Source: Ophioderma brevispina
Taxonomy: Eukaryota; Echinodermata; Ophiuroidea; Amphilepidida; Ophiodermatidae
Length of the DNA stretch: 64,000 nucleotides
Direction of reading: 5' to 3'
Assembly (NCBI GenBank): GCA_023653785.1
Contig: JAMKCH010005355.1
Location: 22,470-86,469 of the forward strand
In this document: piece by piece, positions 24,995 through 35,058 of the stretch
Layout: each line of letters opens with the position of its first letter
Numbering within the stretch: the stretch's first letter is position 1
Made by a program: the position numbers and the translations under genes
The notes under the pieces: model-generated
What the model saw: only the letters and a program-made list of their open reading frames with translations
What the model was told of the DNA's origin: nothing
Database searches by the model: none

Positions 24995-25609
24995 ATTGGT
25001 GCTCTAGATGATTGACAATTTTTTTTGTGGCTTATGCACAAAATCCTGATCCATTTATAGGTGAGTCAAAGACATACCAGATTTCTGAGCTGAAAATATG
25101 AATCCGAGATACTGTGGAATGGGTCGGAACTGATCATCATTTGATGATGTGGCATACTTCAGCATAATTTTACGCCAATTGGCATCCCCATCTGAAGAAT
25201 GGTATGGTATCTTGAAACCTGACTGCCTGATCTACAGGCAAAGCAGGATCCTGTCTCATAATAACCAAACCGGCTACAGTGAAAGGTACATGTACCCTTC
25301 ACCTCACTTCCATCCAGTAAAGTTCCTTGATAATGTGGTTCAGCATACCAAGATTGTTTCAAAGTGGAGAAAGAAACATGCATCGCATACTAGAACATTG
25401 GGAACAATTATTTAACATGGACATACTCAACATGCCTAAGCGTGAACACACTGGAAAAAATCCTGGACATCCACGCCTGGGCAGGGAATTGAACCCCGGA
25501 CCTTTGTTTTCATCCATACCAGGACTTGGGTCATGTAGCAAAAGACTGGTGTCATATTTTACCTCCCCCCCCCTTTCCATGTATGTGTAGTGCTTGCTGT
25601 AAAATTAAA

Positions 25610-26600
25610 GCCATGTCAGACACTTTTGGCCTGGCTTTTGGAAGTTTGGGATTTTTCAGTAGCACATGGTCTAAAGTATCTTGTTTGATGATGACGCCCC
25701 TCGTTTTTTGCCCTCATTCTGTGAAGTTCGGAGCATACATGGCGGCTTGCGTTGCTCTCAAGGTTTTTATTGATGGGTGGTCCTAAGTGCATCACGCCTT
25801 TGTCTTGGAAGTCAACACAAACTGCTAGGTCTTTTTTCATCAAGAATATGCCTGGAAATTTTGTCTCCAGAAGGGCTTGTTGTTTTTGAATGATAGTGTC
25901 ACAAAGGCCTGGTACATTTGATACATGGAGAGCTGTAAGGTTGTGTTTTTCGACGTTCTGAACCTTCTCCTTTGCATGTCCAAGACAAATGGAAGTCTTA
26001 CAAACTGAACAATATGCTTCAAATGTTCCTTTGTCAGTTGGTCCTTTCAATTTGTAGGAGACATCCAGTGCTTTATGTTCACTCTCTATCAGACAGTCTA
26101 ATTTAGACTGCAGTGAAGTAGCTATTGCTGTACCATTGCCACCATCTGTATTCCACTTCTTCAGGATCTGCTGTTCCACTATATACCACCATCTGTATTT
26201 TCAACTTCAGGATCTGCTGTTCCACTGCCATCATCTGTAGTTTCCAGGTCAGGAAGATCCAAATTAGATTCACTTCGAACTAAACTAACATTATCCTTCA
26301 CCGGTATATCCAACATCTTCACCCGTTTCCTGATATTTGTGTTCCAGTTTGCACGCTTCGTATATACAATGACATAATCATCAACTTCCCTTTTCTCCTC
26401 AGACCTTTTGTTTTTGCCCAGACCTGACACTGTGCACACCAAACTTTGAATAAACCTTCTTCACTTTTACCAACTCCTGGGGGGGGGTTACTTGCTTTTG
26501 TACTTGTGCACGGAATGTACATTGCTGATGGGGCCGATGTCCACAGTATTCACATAGAATTTTCGCTAAGGCAATGAACTCCTCAACTCACATTCCAGTC
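25610..26600 (-). pseudogene. broken ORF with a C2H2/BED-like zinc-finger segment
   Basis: Two adjacent minus-strand frames (26442-26179 and 26179-25616) read as one protein interrupted by a frame change. The first part is basic (RANWNTNIRKRVKM) and then acidic (LPDLETTDDGSGTADPE). The second has YCSVCKTSICLGHAKEKVQN followed by KHNLTALH, a C-x2-C...H-x(n)-H arrangement like the zinc fingers near the N termini of many hAT-related transposase proteins. The frame change falls in a 45-bp tandem duplication near 26160-26230 (GGAACAGCAGATCCTGAAG twice). A further Cys-rich stretch, LCEYCGHRPHQQC, lies just upstream near 26540. This is probably a transposase relic or domesticated derivative in PI4KA intron 1; no catalytic motif was seen. 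Confidence 0.45.
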
Positions 26601-27144
26601 AGTGGCCCTCTGGTCCTGTCCCCTAAAATCACGGTTCCCCAATTGTCTGCAATTTGAAACAAAAGTAAAATCAAAATTACAATATGCCCCGAGAGAGATA
26701 CCCGGGGAGAGATTATCTGACACTGTCTTCAAAACCTTTAAACAGAAAACATTTCTTAAATATGGTGGGGTTAGCCTCAATTTTGTTGATGTAATATTTA
26801 ATAATTGATATCAATATACATTATATGCTGGAATCGGGGGCTGGACTAGACCGGGGAAATGGGAATAGAAAATACAAGTCAGAATGAAATATTTCCTGGA
26901 TTTGTTTTTTGTTTTTAAAGGGATAGTAGCGATTTTCTTTAAAAAATGTATTGAATTTTTCAAAAAACCTTTTCTTAAAAGCTGGACACTTCAAAAAAAA
27001 GGGGGCCTTTATCAAAAATCATCTTCAGATTAAACTTTATAAACTTTAACAAAAAAATTTGGGTGATTGAAACGCGATAAGACCACTCGTTAAACTGCCG
27101 CAACAAAAGAGTTTGCAGTGCGACTAGAACATTTCCCCCCACCT

Positions 27145-27575
27145 TGTGCAAAAAACATTCAAATTGCCCTCATTTGCGAAGTAAAAGTGAAATTATATAG
27201 AAACTTGAGTCCTAGATGCTCCTTGGGATCTTATATGATGTGGTCACTAGGATCAGATTACACAAGGTCAAAAAGGTAATATGAGGTTAGTTATAAAATG
27301 GCCTGAAAACATCAAAAAAAGTTGGCCTGTTCAAGAGTTAAAAGTCCAATTGCTACAGAGAATTGGTGTCATAAATGCCCCTTGGGAACCTTCGTAATGA
27401 GGTCAAAGGTCTGAGGTTAAAGTCATAAAATGGGCTCTAAAAACATAAAGAGGCATTAATTTGCAAGGTGAAACCAATGCAAGCAAACTTGGGGAATTTA
27501 AAGGCAAAGGGACATTCATATGATAATAAGGTCAAGGGCCACTGCAAAAGTCATTGAGGTCAGTTATAAAATAGA
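27145..27575 (+). repeat. degenerate tandem repeat, three units of about 145 bp
   Basis: Units beginning near 27145, 27300 and 27445 share, in order, a TTTGC(G)AAGT or TTCAAGAG block, AGAAACTTG or AGAATTGG, ATGCCCCTTGGGA, ATG(T)GGTCA, AGGTCA and GTTATAAAATGG. The ATGCTCCTTGGGATC and ATGCCCCTTGGGAACC pair makes the periodicity clearest. The third unit is more degraded. Confidence 0.6.
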
Positions 27576-27629
27576 GAGTGAAGGGAAGGTGGCTAGCGAA
27601 AGCAGGCGAATTTGTGGTTCAAGAACCAC

Positions 27630-27835
27630 TTGTTTGAAAAACCTAGTTTTTCGATTGATAAACCTAGTTTAACAATTCGATAAAGTAGGTTTATCAAATT
27701 TCAGTTGAAACTCTAGGTTTATCGACCAATATTAGGGGTTGTTGAAAAACTAGGTTTATCAATTCGATAATTTAATAGGATAATCGGTGAAAACCCAAGT
27801 TATCTTTGATAAACTGGGTTTATTGAATTTTTGGA
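27630..27835. repeat. array of AAACCTAGTTT / GATAAAC motifs in both orientations
   Basis: The words AAACCTAGTTT, GATAAACCTAG, CTAGGTTTATC and AATTCGATAA recur at least eight times in 200 bp on both strands. Many local hairpins are therefore possible. The block is bounded by unrelated sequence and has no open frame. Similar but weaker AAACTTAGTTT / TTTAATCGAG words occur at 56300-56350. Confidence 0.65.
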
Positions 27836-27948
27836 CAACTGTCGTTCCATAGGCAGATCACTTGCATGCATAGAAATTTCAATCTACCATTGGTATTCAA
27901 CTCAACCAAGTTTTGACATTGATGTGAGTTTTTGTAATTTTTGTGTCA

Positions 27949-27975
27949 CCTGCCTTAAGGCAGGAAGACACATAG
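27949..27975. repeat. short perfect palindrome TGCCTTAAGGCA
   Basis: TGTGTCACCTGCCTTAAGGCAGGAAGACACA forms a hairpin with a 12-bp perfect core and a near-paired outer stem (TGTGTC...GACACA). It does not have the T-run expected of a polymerase terminator. It may mark the edge of a dispersed element whose other end I did not find. Confidence 0.4.
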
Positions 27976-28185
27976 GGAATCACTTAGTCCACCGTTGTTT
28001 GTAGTCTGTTGATGCCTGTTGTTGATGTCGTTTATTGTGTTGAAAAGGGTTAATTAACATTTGCCTGTAATATCCACATACTAGGATCCCTCATTTGTTG
28101 AACTCAAAGGTCACATACCAAGGTCAATGGTCATGTTAGGTCAAGTTGTAATTAGAAGATAGGCTGAAAAATGTCAAAATTGACC

Positions 28186-28638
28186 TTAATAGACCATTTG
28201 CACGATCCCCAAAATGCATCTCGTTTGGTGCCCATTGCCATCCGGGAACTTGTACCAGAGGTCATGTTTACAAAAAATTTGTTGTTCGTTCGCGTCGCCA
28301 AACAGTGCCTAAAATTACAATACAAAGTACCTTTTCACGTGAAGTTAATCTTACAAAAATGTAGAAGAATATCTAAGGAACAAAAAACAATCGAGGCACT
28401 GGTGTTGAAATTTGCGACAAAACGTGATATTTTCGATCGTAACTGTGCCCTACTTGTCACCTGCCGGACGATTACACAACAATAGTGCAACGTCACAGAT
28501 AGTGTAAGTTTACTGGTATTCTCATTACGCTCTTAAACCAGGTGTTGTTTAGCCAACTTGAGGCTGGTACAAGTTCCGGATGGAAATGGGCACCAAACGA
28601 GATGCATTTCGGGGATCGTGCAAATGGTCTATTGTTAA
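28186..28638. mobile_element. TTAA-flanked element with about 72-bp terminal inverted repeats
   Basis: The left arm (28187-28258) and right arm (28564-28635) are reverse complements with only a few mismatches. Both carry AGACCATTTGCACGATCCCC, ATGCATCTCGTTTGGTGCCC and AACTTGTACCAG. TTAA lies at 28186-28189 and 28635-28638, consistent with a piggyBac-like target site. The left end has lost three bases (CAA) beside the TTAA. The ~305-bp interior has a chance open frame but no transposase motifs. It sits about 240 bp upstream of PI4KA exon 2. Confidence 0.82.
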
Positions 28639-28873
28639 AGTTGAAGTTCAATTGGAACCAAACTTGGTTTATGGATATTACATGCAAACCCTCATTTGTT
28701 TATGATGTCAAAGGTCACATGTCAAGGTCAACAAGGCCATTTGAAGCCTATCATTCACAAGCCGCACAAGACCGCAATATTTTTAATTTTGAAAGATAGA
28801 TGATATCCAAGTGGTTGATGAAAAGGTCTATTGACATTGAACATATCTTCTTGTATTTGTCCCATTCATATAG

Positions 28874-28998
28874 GTGCACCAATTGTTACAGATGTGTCCA
28901 CAAGTTCCTGTCCTTGGCAATGGGGTTATCGCATTGACTCCAGGCGTCAAGATGCTGTGGTTGCTCTTGGCATCTTCCTCTTGGAATCAGATTTGCAG
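28874..28998 (+). CDS. PI4KA: phosphatidylinositol 4-kinase III alpha, coding exon 2, with apparent frameshift
   Basis: The exon follows an ATATAG acceptor and ends CAG before GTAAGG. Read in phase 0 from exon 1 it starts VHQLLQMCP, matching the family's VQKLLCMCP. From about 28930 the matching frame is the next one: RIDSRRQDAVVALGIFLLES followed by DLQ, against the family's [20 protein letters not shown]. The exon is 125 nt, one short of a multiple of three, so one base appears to be missing between 28902 and 28930, possibly in the GGGG run at 28921-28924. This may be an assembly error or a damaged allele. Both halves match too well for anything but PI4KA. The DAV-ALGIFL helix belongs to the alpha-solenoid N-terminal region. 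Confidence 0.85.
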
Positions 28999-29517
28999 GT
29001 AAGGATTAATAACATCTATAGGAGCATCCTGTATCTAACTTTCATATTCCTGTTCTGCTCTTCAAAGTGCCTTTCTGGAGCTTTGAAGCCATCACCACCT
29101 CGGGTTCGGGAGGTTGAGTGGTTGGTTTGAAGCTGATGATCGAGCAGTGCCGGGATTATTGTATTCAAAAGGTTTTTTTAAACTTGATCTAATATGACAA
29201 TTGATGAATGATTGTACTGATGAATGCTAGATGAAGAACATGGAAGAAACTAGCATCAAAAAAGACTTGTGAGTGAACAATTACCAGGCCTAGATATCTT
29301 AAAAGTCATTAAAACTTGTAATTTTGAACACAAGATATGGATAAAAAGAACCACTTGTTTGGAGGATTTATTCCATAAAGTAAAGGAGAGACACACACAT
29401 GTATGTAGATATTGATTATCAGTTAATCTGATGTGCATGGTACCTGCAAGAAAATTAGTGAGTTTCTTGAGTGCTAATCAGGCATCATACCCTAATTTTA
29501 CTTGGAACACTCTTAAG

Positions 29518-30627
29518 TAGAGGTGGGCTATAGAAGGTGCCCCATCAAAAAATGCAAAATGGCTGCCAAATTGTCAAAAATTTGATTTTTTGCCCACCAG
29601 TTAAAATTTAAATTTTTTGGGGGAAAGCGTCCTCGCAGTCCAATTTTAAGCTAAAACTGCAGTATTGAGAAAACAAAACGTCATGGTGTGGTGAGATAGA
29701 AGTTGCATAGAATGATTCCTTGCAGGCCCAAACATTGGTATTGCCACAAAAATGAAGGTGATTAAACAAAAACTTATTAAAGATTGACTCAGAGATTTCC
29801 CAATTAAAGGTGCAACGAGAGATTTTACTTATCAGGTGTACCTAAAAAATCGAAAGTACTGATTTTTGCCCTGATGTAAAGCTTTCCATCAAAAATATTC
29901 CCATCTGAAATGATTAAGCCAAGAAATGTTTCTTTCGTACAAAAAATGTGAAATTTCTAATTTCGTATAGGAGCAAATATGAAATTCAGCCTATGTTTTA
30001 CATTGAAATTTAAGCAAATCAAACTAACCTTTTTTCTACATTTTAAGACTTGTCTGTACTCAAATACAAGGTAAAAAATCAATTGAGTGTCTAATCTAAA
30101 TGAAATTACTACTATGACACAATATTAGGGTGTCTCAAAATCTCTTGTTGCACTTTTAAGGTGCCCTCAATTTTCAAAACAAATTGTGTTTTTTGCATGT
30201 ACATAATGTTTGTCCATATACTAATCACGGTGTGAAATAGCTAAGCTCAAATTGACATCCTTCATATAGAAAATCACATCTTTGTTTTGAAATTCTGGAT
30301 CCGGATTTTTTTTATGCACAGTATCCTATGGCACTGTAATACTACACAAATGTTTACTGCATCAAAACGAAAAATCCGATTGATCTCCAACTTTGGAATT
30401 GAGCATTGAGCATCTCTGAGTCAGCCTTTAAGTTATTGTCAAAAATATGATTTTTTTGGCCAATATGGTAGCCATTTTGGATTTTTTGTTGGGGCACCCT
30501 GGATTTTGCACTTTAAAAAAAAATTCTTCCAAAATGGGATAAGCATCATTTAAAGTCATCAATCTTGCCTGTGTTCAAAGTGATCTGAAACTATGACCCA
30601 AATATCACCCTCTATAGCCCACCTCTA
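29518..30627. mobile_element. hAT-like non-autonomous element, 1110 bp, 8-bp target duplication
   Basis: The left terminus TAGAGGTGGGCTATAGAAGG and right terminus (reverse complement TAGAGGTGGGCTATAGAGGG) match over about 21 of 22 positions. Flanks CTCTTAAG (29510-29517) and CTCGTAAG (30628-30635) form an 8-bp duplication with one mismatch. The interior carries a nested TTAA element (29804-30159) and, at 30160-30440, a block shared with 5790-6060. No transposase frame was found. Related termini (GTGGGCTATA) mark the elements at 30712, 32187 and 36602. Confidence 0.85.
29804..30159. mobile_element. nested TTAA-flanked MITE (GGTGCAACGAGAG family), 356 bp
   Basis: Begins TTAAAGGTGCAACGAGAG and ends CTCTTGTTGCACTTTTAA, inverted repeats of about 20 bp with TTAA at both ends (29804-29807 and 30156-30159). 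Parts of its interior, including the string around TGTAAAGCTTTCCATCAAAA, recur in the opposite orientation at 31430-31715, 33390-33670 and 45395-45694. It lies wholly within the element at 29518-30627, so it inserted after that family had formed or is a fixed part of this subfamily. Confidence 0.82.
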
Positions 30628-31197
30628 CTCGTAAGTTTAAATAAAAAATGTAATCATGCTTTCATGTACAATGTAAGCATCATTATTAATAATCTTAGAT
30701 TAACTTTAGACTGAAAGTGGGCTATAGACGGTCATAATTTCTGATCATATGGAACACTTGATAAAGTGGAGACTTTAAACGCTGACCCCATTTTTAAAGC
30801 AAATAACACGTGTGAAAACTAGGCTGCCCGACAAAAATCAAAAATTGCTGCTACATTGTCAAAAAATCATGTATTGACCTTAACTCAGTAAGTTTTGGTC
30901 TTATTCATTTTTATTCACAAGCAAGGAACTGTGAGTAAATTGTTCGTAAACAAACCAAGATGGCATCAAATACGGACAGAAGAACCATCGCTCTCTACAC
31001 ATTCTCCCAACTATTCTTGTCTATCCATTTTGTAAATGACTATACCATTTGTAGTGGTGAATGTCAAATAAACTAATAAAGTATGCTAAAAGTTAAAACA
31101 GGAAGATAGGGGTAAAGGTGCATTTAGTGATTCATTAGCTTCTAAAACTTATTTAAAGGTTGAAATGTTTATTTGCCATCTGAACCATTGGGCTTTC

Positions 31198-31332
31198 TTG
31201 TATTGTAGTATTGGCCTTCAAGTATTGTATTATAGCCTTTAAGTATTGTATTATTGGCCTTCAAGTGTTGTATATTATTGATCTTCAAGTACTGTATTAT
31301 GGTCTTTAAATGTTGTATTATTGTCTTCAAGT
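31198..31332 (+). repeat. minisatellite, about six units of 22 bp
   Basis: Units resemble TATTGTATTATTGGCCTTCA plus AG, with variants TAGTATTGG, TTATAGCC and TTATGGTC. A second copy in the duplicated unit lies at about 33130-33290, where part of the array (near 33172-33200) appears in the opposite orientation. Confidence 0.75.
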
Positions 31333-31429
31333 TAACTACAGTATGTTATCCTTACTTGATATATATGCAGGTTATCTTCTCTGCAAAAAAAAAATAACAT
31401 TGGAAAAATTGAAATAATAGTAATTATAT

Positions 31430-31715
31430 AGATTAGACACTCAATAGATTTCTTGCCTTGTATTTTGCTACAGAAATGTCCTAAAGAGAGGAAAAAAAGG
31501 TGATTTTGATTTGCTTATATTTCAATGTAAAGCATAGGCTGAATTTTGTATATGTTCCTATACGAAATGAGAAATTTCACAATTTTTGTACTTCTCAGCT
31601 TAATCCTTTCAGATGGGGATATTTTTTTATGGAAAGCTTTACATCAGGGCAAAAATCAGTACTTTCAATTTTTTAGGGCACCTGGTATGTGAAATCTCTT
31701 GTTGCACCTTTAAAG
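31430..31715 (+). repeat. relic of the TTAA MITE seen at 29804, opposite orientation
   Basis: Shares ACACTCAATAGATTTCTTGCC, ATTTCAATGTAAAGC, CCTTTCAGATGGGGATA, GCTTTACATCAGGGCAAAAA and CTTGTTGCACCTTTAA with the reverse complement of 29804-30159. The left terminus is lost. The equivalent in the second tandem unit is 33390-33670. Confidence 0.7.
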
Positions 31716-32607
31716 CCTTTTTTGCATTGAAGTTGAGTTTATTATATTGGAAATTGTAGTAGAGTAGTTGAAGTCCCAAGTAAGGAACTAAAATAAGCTG
31801 GACACTTTTTAAACAGAAAAACAATTTAACATTAGGTTTGACATTATATCTCAATCTTGAAAATGCTTTGAAAATTAATGTAAAGTCAATGCAGGCTAAG
31901 CACAGATTTGGGCCATTATCTCAAAATGTCAATATTATGTGCCATTTCATTGAATATTAAATACCTGCACAAATCACATAATTTGGAAGTTAACTTCACC
32001 ATTTATTGAATTTAATCTAATGATTAAAAAAAGCCTTTTATGTCAAATAACTTTAGGCCTTCATTTAATGCACAACACCGTATGTTTACCTTCTGTTTGA
32101 GAATTAGATTTCATTTTTATTTTTTAATGCATGTACCATGTAAAGCATCATTTTAATAATCTAGATTACCCTTAGTACTGAATTAGGGGCTATAGACGGT
32201 CATAATTTCTGATCATATGGAACACTTGATAAAGTGGAGACTTTAAACGCGACCCCCCATTTTTAAGAAATAACACGTGGTTAAAACTAGGCTGTGCCCA
32301 CCAAAAATAAAAATTGCTAGCTACAATTGTCAAAAAATCATGTATTGACCTTAACTCATTAAGTTTTAGGTCTTATGCATTTTTAGTCACAAGCAAGGAA
32401 CTGTGAGTAAATTGTTCGTAAACAGCCAAGATGGCATCAAATCCGGACAGAAGAACCATCGCTCTCTACACCCTCTCCTCCACTATTTCTTGTGTATCCA
32501 TTTTGTAATGACTATACCATTTGTAGATGGTGAATGTCAAATAAACTAATAAATGTAATAAAATTAAAACAGGAGGAAGATAGGGGTAAGGGTGCATTTA
32601 GTGATTC

Positions 32608-33056
32608 TTCCGGGGGGGTGGTACCCAAGTTTGTGGTTATGGGTAGGGACGTGCCTCCAGAGTCTGACTAGGACCCTATCTATACCAATTTTTGCCAAAA
32701 AGGGGACCCATAGCTATACCAGAAGATGCACATTTTGGACCAAATTTAACACAAATTTGCCATTTTTCCTCAAATTTTGCAATTTAAGCCAATTTACGCA
32801 ATTTTGGTTCAGATTTAAAAAATTGGACTAAATTTTTTCCAAACATTTTTAGAAAATGTTGGCTTTCATAATAAGAAAATTTGACTAATTTTTCCACAAA
32901 TTTGAAACATTTTTGTAAAAATATTAACACTGGCTTAGTTTTTATCAGTTAAAATGGCATGAAAACAGGGGTCATTGCTATATACCAGACATGCTGAAAA
33001 TGAGACCGATGTCTGTGGGCCTCCCTGTATGTCATTTGTTGTTGAGTCCCCCCGGG
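32608..33056. mobile_element. 449-bp insertion with 5-bp target duplication
   Basis: In duplicated unit 1 the site reads GTGATTCATTAGC (31128-31140 region). In unit 2 the same site is split by 449 bp, with GATTC present on both sides (32603-32607 and 33057-33061). The insert starts TTCCGGGGGGGTGG and ends GAGTCCCCCCGGG, a short inverted repeat around CCGGGGGG. The interior is AT-rich with repeated CAAATTTG/AATTTTGC words and no transposase frame. A 5-bp duplication with short G-rich ends does not let me assign a superfamily. Confidence 0.85.
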
Positions 33057-35058
33057 GATTCATTAGCTTCTAAAACTTATTTAAAGGTTGAAATGTTTAT
33101 TTGCCATCTGAACCTTGGGGGCTTTCTTGTGTTGTAGTATTGGCCTTCAAGTATTGTATTATTAGCCTTTTACAGGCCAATAATACAATACTTAAAAGTA
33201 TGTATTATTGGGCCTTCAAGTGAACTATATTTATTGATCTTCAGTACGGTATTTGGTACTTAAAACTGTTGGATTCTTGTCCTTCATTAACTACAGTATG
33301 TTGTCCGTTACTTGATATATAGGGCAGGTTTCTTCTGCAAAAAAAAAAAAATAACACTTGTAAAAATTGAAATACTAGTAAGGATATAGAATAGACACTC
33401 AATAAGATTTCTTGCCTTGTAATTGCTACCGACATCCTACTAAAGAAGAGGAAAAAAAGGTTATTTTGATTTGCTTTTATTTCAATGTAAAGCTGAGCTT
33501 AGAATTTGGGGTATTTGTTCCTATAGAAATGAAATTCACAATGTTGTACTGTCTTTCCGCTTAATCCTTTCATATGGGGATATTTTTTTAATATGGTAAA
33601 GCTTTACATCAGGGCAAAAATCAGTACTTTCAATTTTTTAGGGCAACTTGTTATTTGAAATCTTTGTTGCACCGTTCAAGCCACATCATTTGCTCTTGTT
33701 TTTTGCATGAAGTTTGAGTTTTTTATATGAAAATTGTAGTAAGGTAGTTGAAGTCCCATGTAGGAACATAAAATAAATATTCCTGAAGACACTTTTTACC
33801 AACGGAAAAACAATTTAACTTAGGTTTGACATTATACTCCTGCCTCTTGAAAATGCTTTGAAAATACTGTACAAGTCAATGCGGCCTAAGCAGAGTTTTT
33901 GGGCCATCAATCTTCAAAATGTCTATTATGTGCCTTTCATTGAATATTAAATACCTGCACAAATCACATAATTTGGAAGTTAACTTCAACCATTTAATGA
34001 ATTTAATTTAATGATTCAAAAAAGCCTTTATTTAATGCCCAACACCGTATGTTTACCTTCTGTTTGAGAATTAGATTTCATTTTTATTTTTTTATGCATG
34101 GTACCATGTAAATTATCTTTTTTACCTTTGGGAGGATTACTGCACTAGAGAGACAAATACCGTAAACACTGCGGGTATAAGCCCACCTTCCTCAAGCCCC
34201 CCTATTTAAATGTATTAGCCAGTCAAAATAGAATGAATGCTGCCTAAACCCCACACTAATTGCACCAGAATCAATTCCAACAGAATTGTATTGATAAACC
34301 TTGAAAAACAACATATCAACAGTCACTAAAAATCACAGGAGTGGAACCCTATTTTTAAGGGGTAAGGGTTCTACAGGGTCAAAATAATCTAAAGTATCAA
34401 AACGCTCGAAATTATTCCAATGTGTTTTCGTTACTTTCCAGGATTAAAAAAGGGAAGTTTGCCCTATCTGCAGGTCGTAGTTCAATAGTTATTTATGAGT
34501 CAAAATAGTTCAAGGTCACATGGTGGGGAATTTTTTTCAGATATAATCGTCTCGTTATAAATGGTGTCAATTCGTGTAATTGTAGGCCGAACCCTAAAAT
34601 ATACTGGTTTGCACCATCTATAATATTTGGTGCATAATTTGGAATGCAAAAATGTTACTGGGGGCTACAGGGTCTATGTATGGTCCTAGTCATAGCTCGG
34701 TAATTTCTTATTAGAAAGTGCAAACACGAATCTATTTACATTTACTTCTCTTAGGGGACAATTTACGTTTACAACCGTCCGATCACAACGGCACCATTTC
34801 TATGATTTTACCCCAGGATGACCATAGAACTGGTTATATGTGCCATTGTACTAAAACTATAGATACAGGCAAACTAATATCTATTTTTTTAAACTTAGAG
34901 TAGCCCAATCAATTGGTAACAGTCATTTAAATCACTTCTAACAATTCCTAATTTTTTCCCCTGTACAAACGTTGCCCCCTTATTCTACCATGTTCCCTAG
35001 TTGATTTTTTGGTAGACTTTTCAACTATATTATTTTTGGACTATTTTCAGCAGTATAA

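Larger units (their letters stand above)
12635..28873 (+). other. PI4KA intron 1 (about 16.2 kb)
   Basis: It begins GTGAGA and ends TTCATATAG. It contains the minus-strand candidate exon at 13199, the CAT-rich stretch at 14817, the poly-A tract at 19798, the repeats near 21075 and 27145, the hAT MITE at 24694, the broken zinc-finger-like ORF near 25616 and the long-TIR element at 28186. Between those, notably 13320-14800, 14900-19640 and 21900-24400, I see only AT-rich non-coding DNA. Confidence 0.75.
30655..34110 (+). repeat. tandem duplication, units 30655-32138 and 32139-34110
   Basis: The two units share the same landmarks in order: GTAAGCATCATT or GTAAAGCATCATT, GGGCTATAGACGG, TGATCATATGGAACACTTG, AACTCA(G/T)TAAGTTTT, AACCATCGCTCTCTACAC, a 22-bp minisatellite, TCAGATGGGGATATTTTT or TCATATGGGGATATTTTT, and CACCGTATGTTTACCTTCTG. 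Unit 1 is 1.48 kb and unit 2 is 1.97 kb; 449 bp of the difference is a single insertion at 32608. Otherwise unit 2 differs by many one-base gains and losses. It may be a real segmental duplication or an unmerged haplotype or poorly polished assembly repeat. Confidence 0.85.

Noticed and set aside
25440..25570. Possible tRNA-derived SINE on the minus strand with a GGTTCAATTCC B-box-like string near 25490
   Set aside because: No matching A box at the right distance, no 3' tail and no target duplication could be identified.
28171..28485. 104-codon plus-strand open frame
   Set aside because: It begins just outside the left inverted arm of the TTAA element and runs through its interior; residues in the arm are mirrored in the opposite arm, as expected for non-coding terminal repeats.
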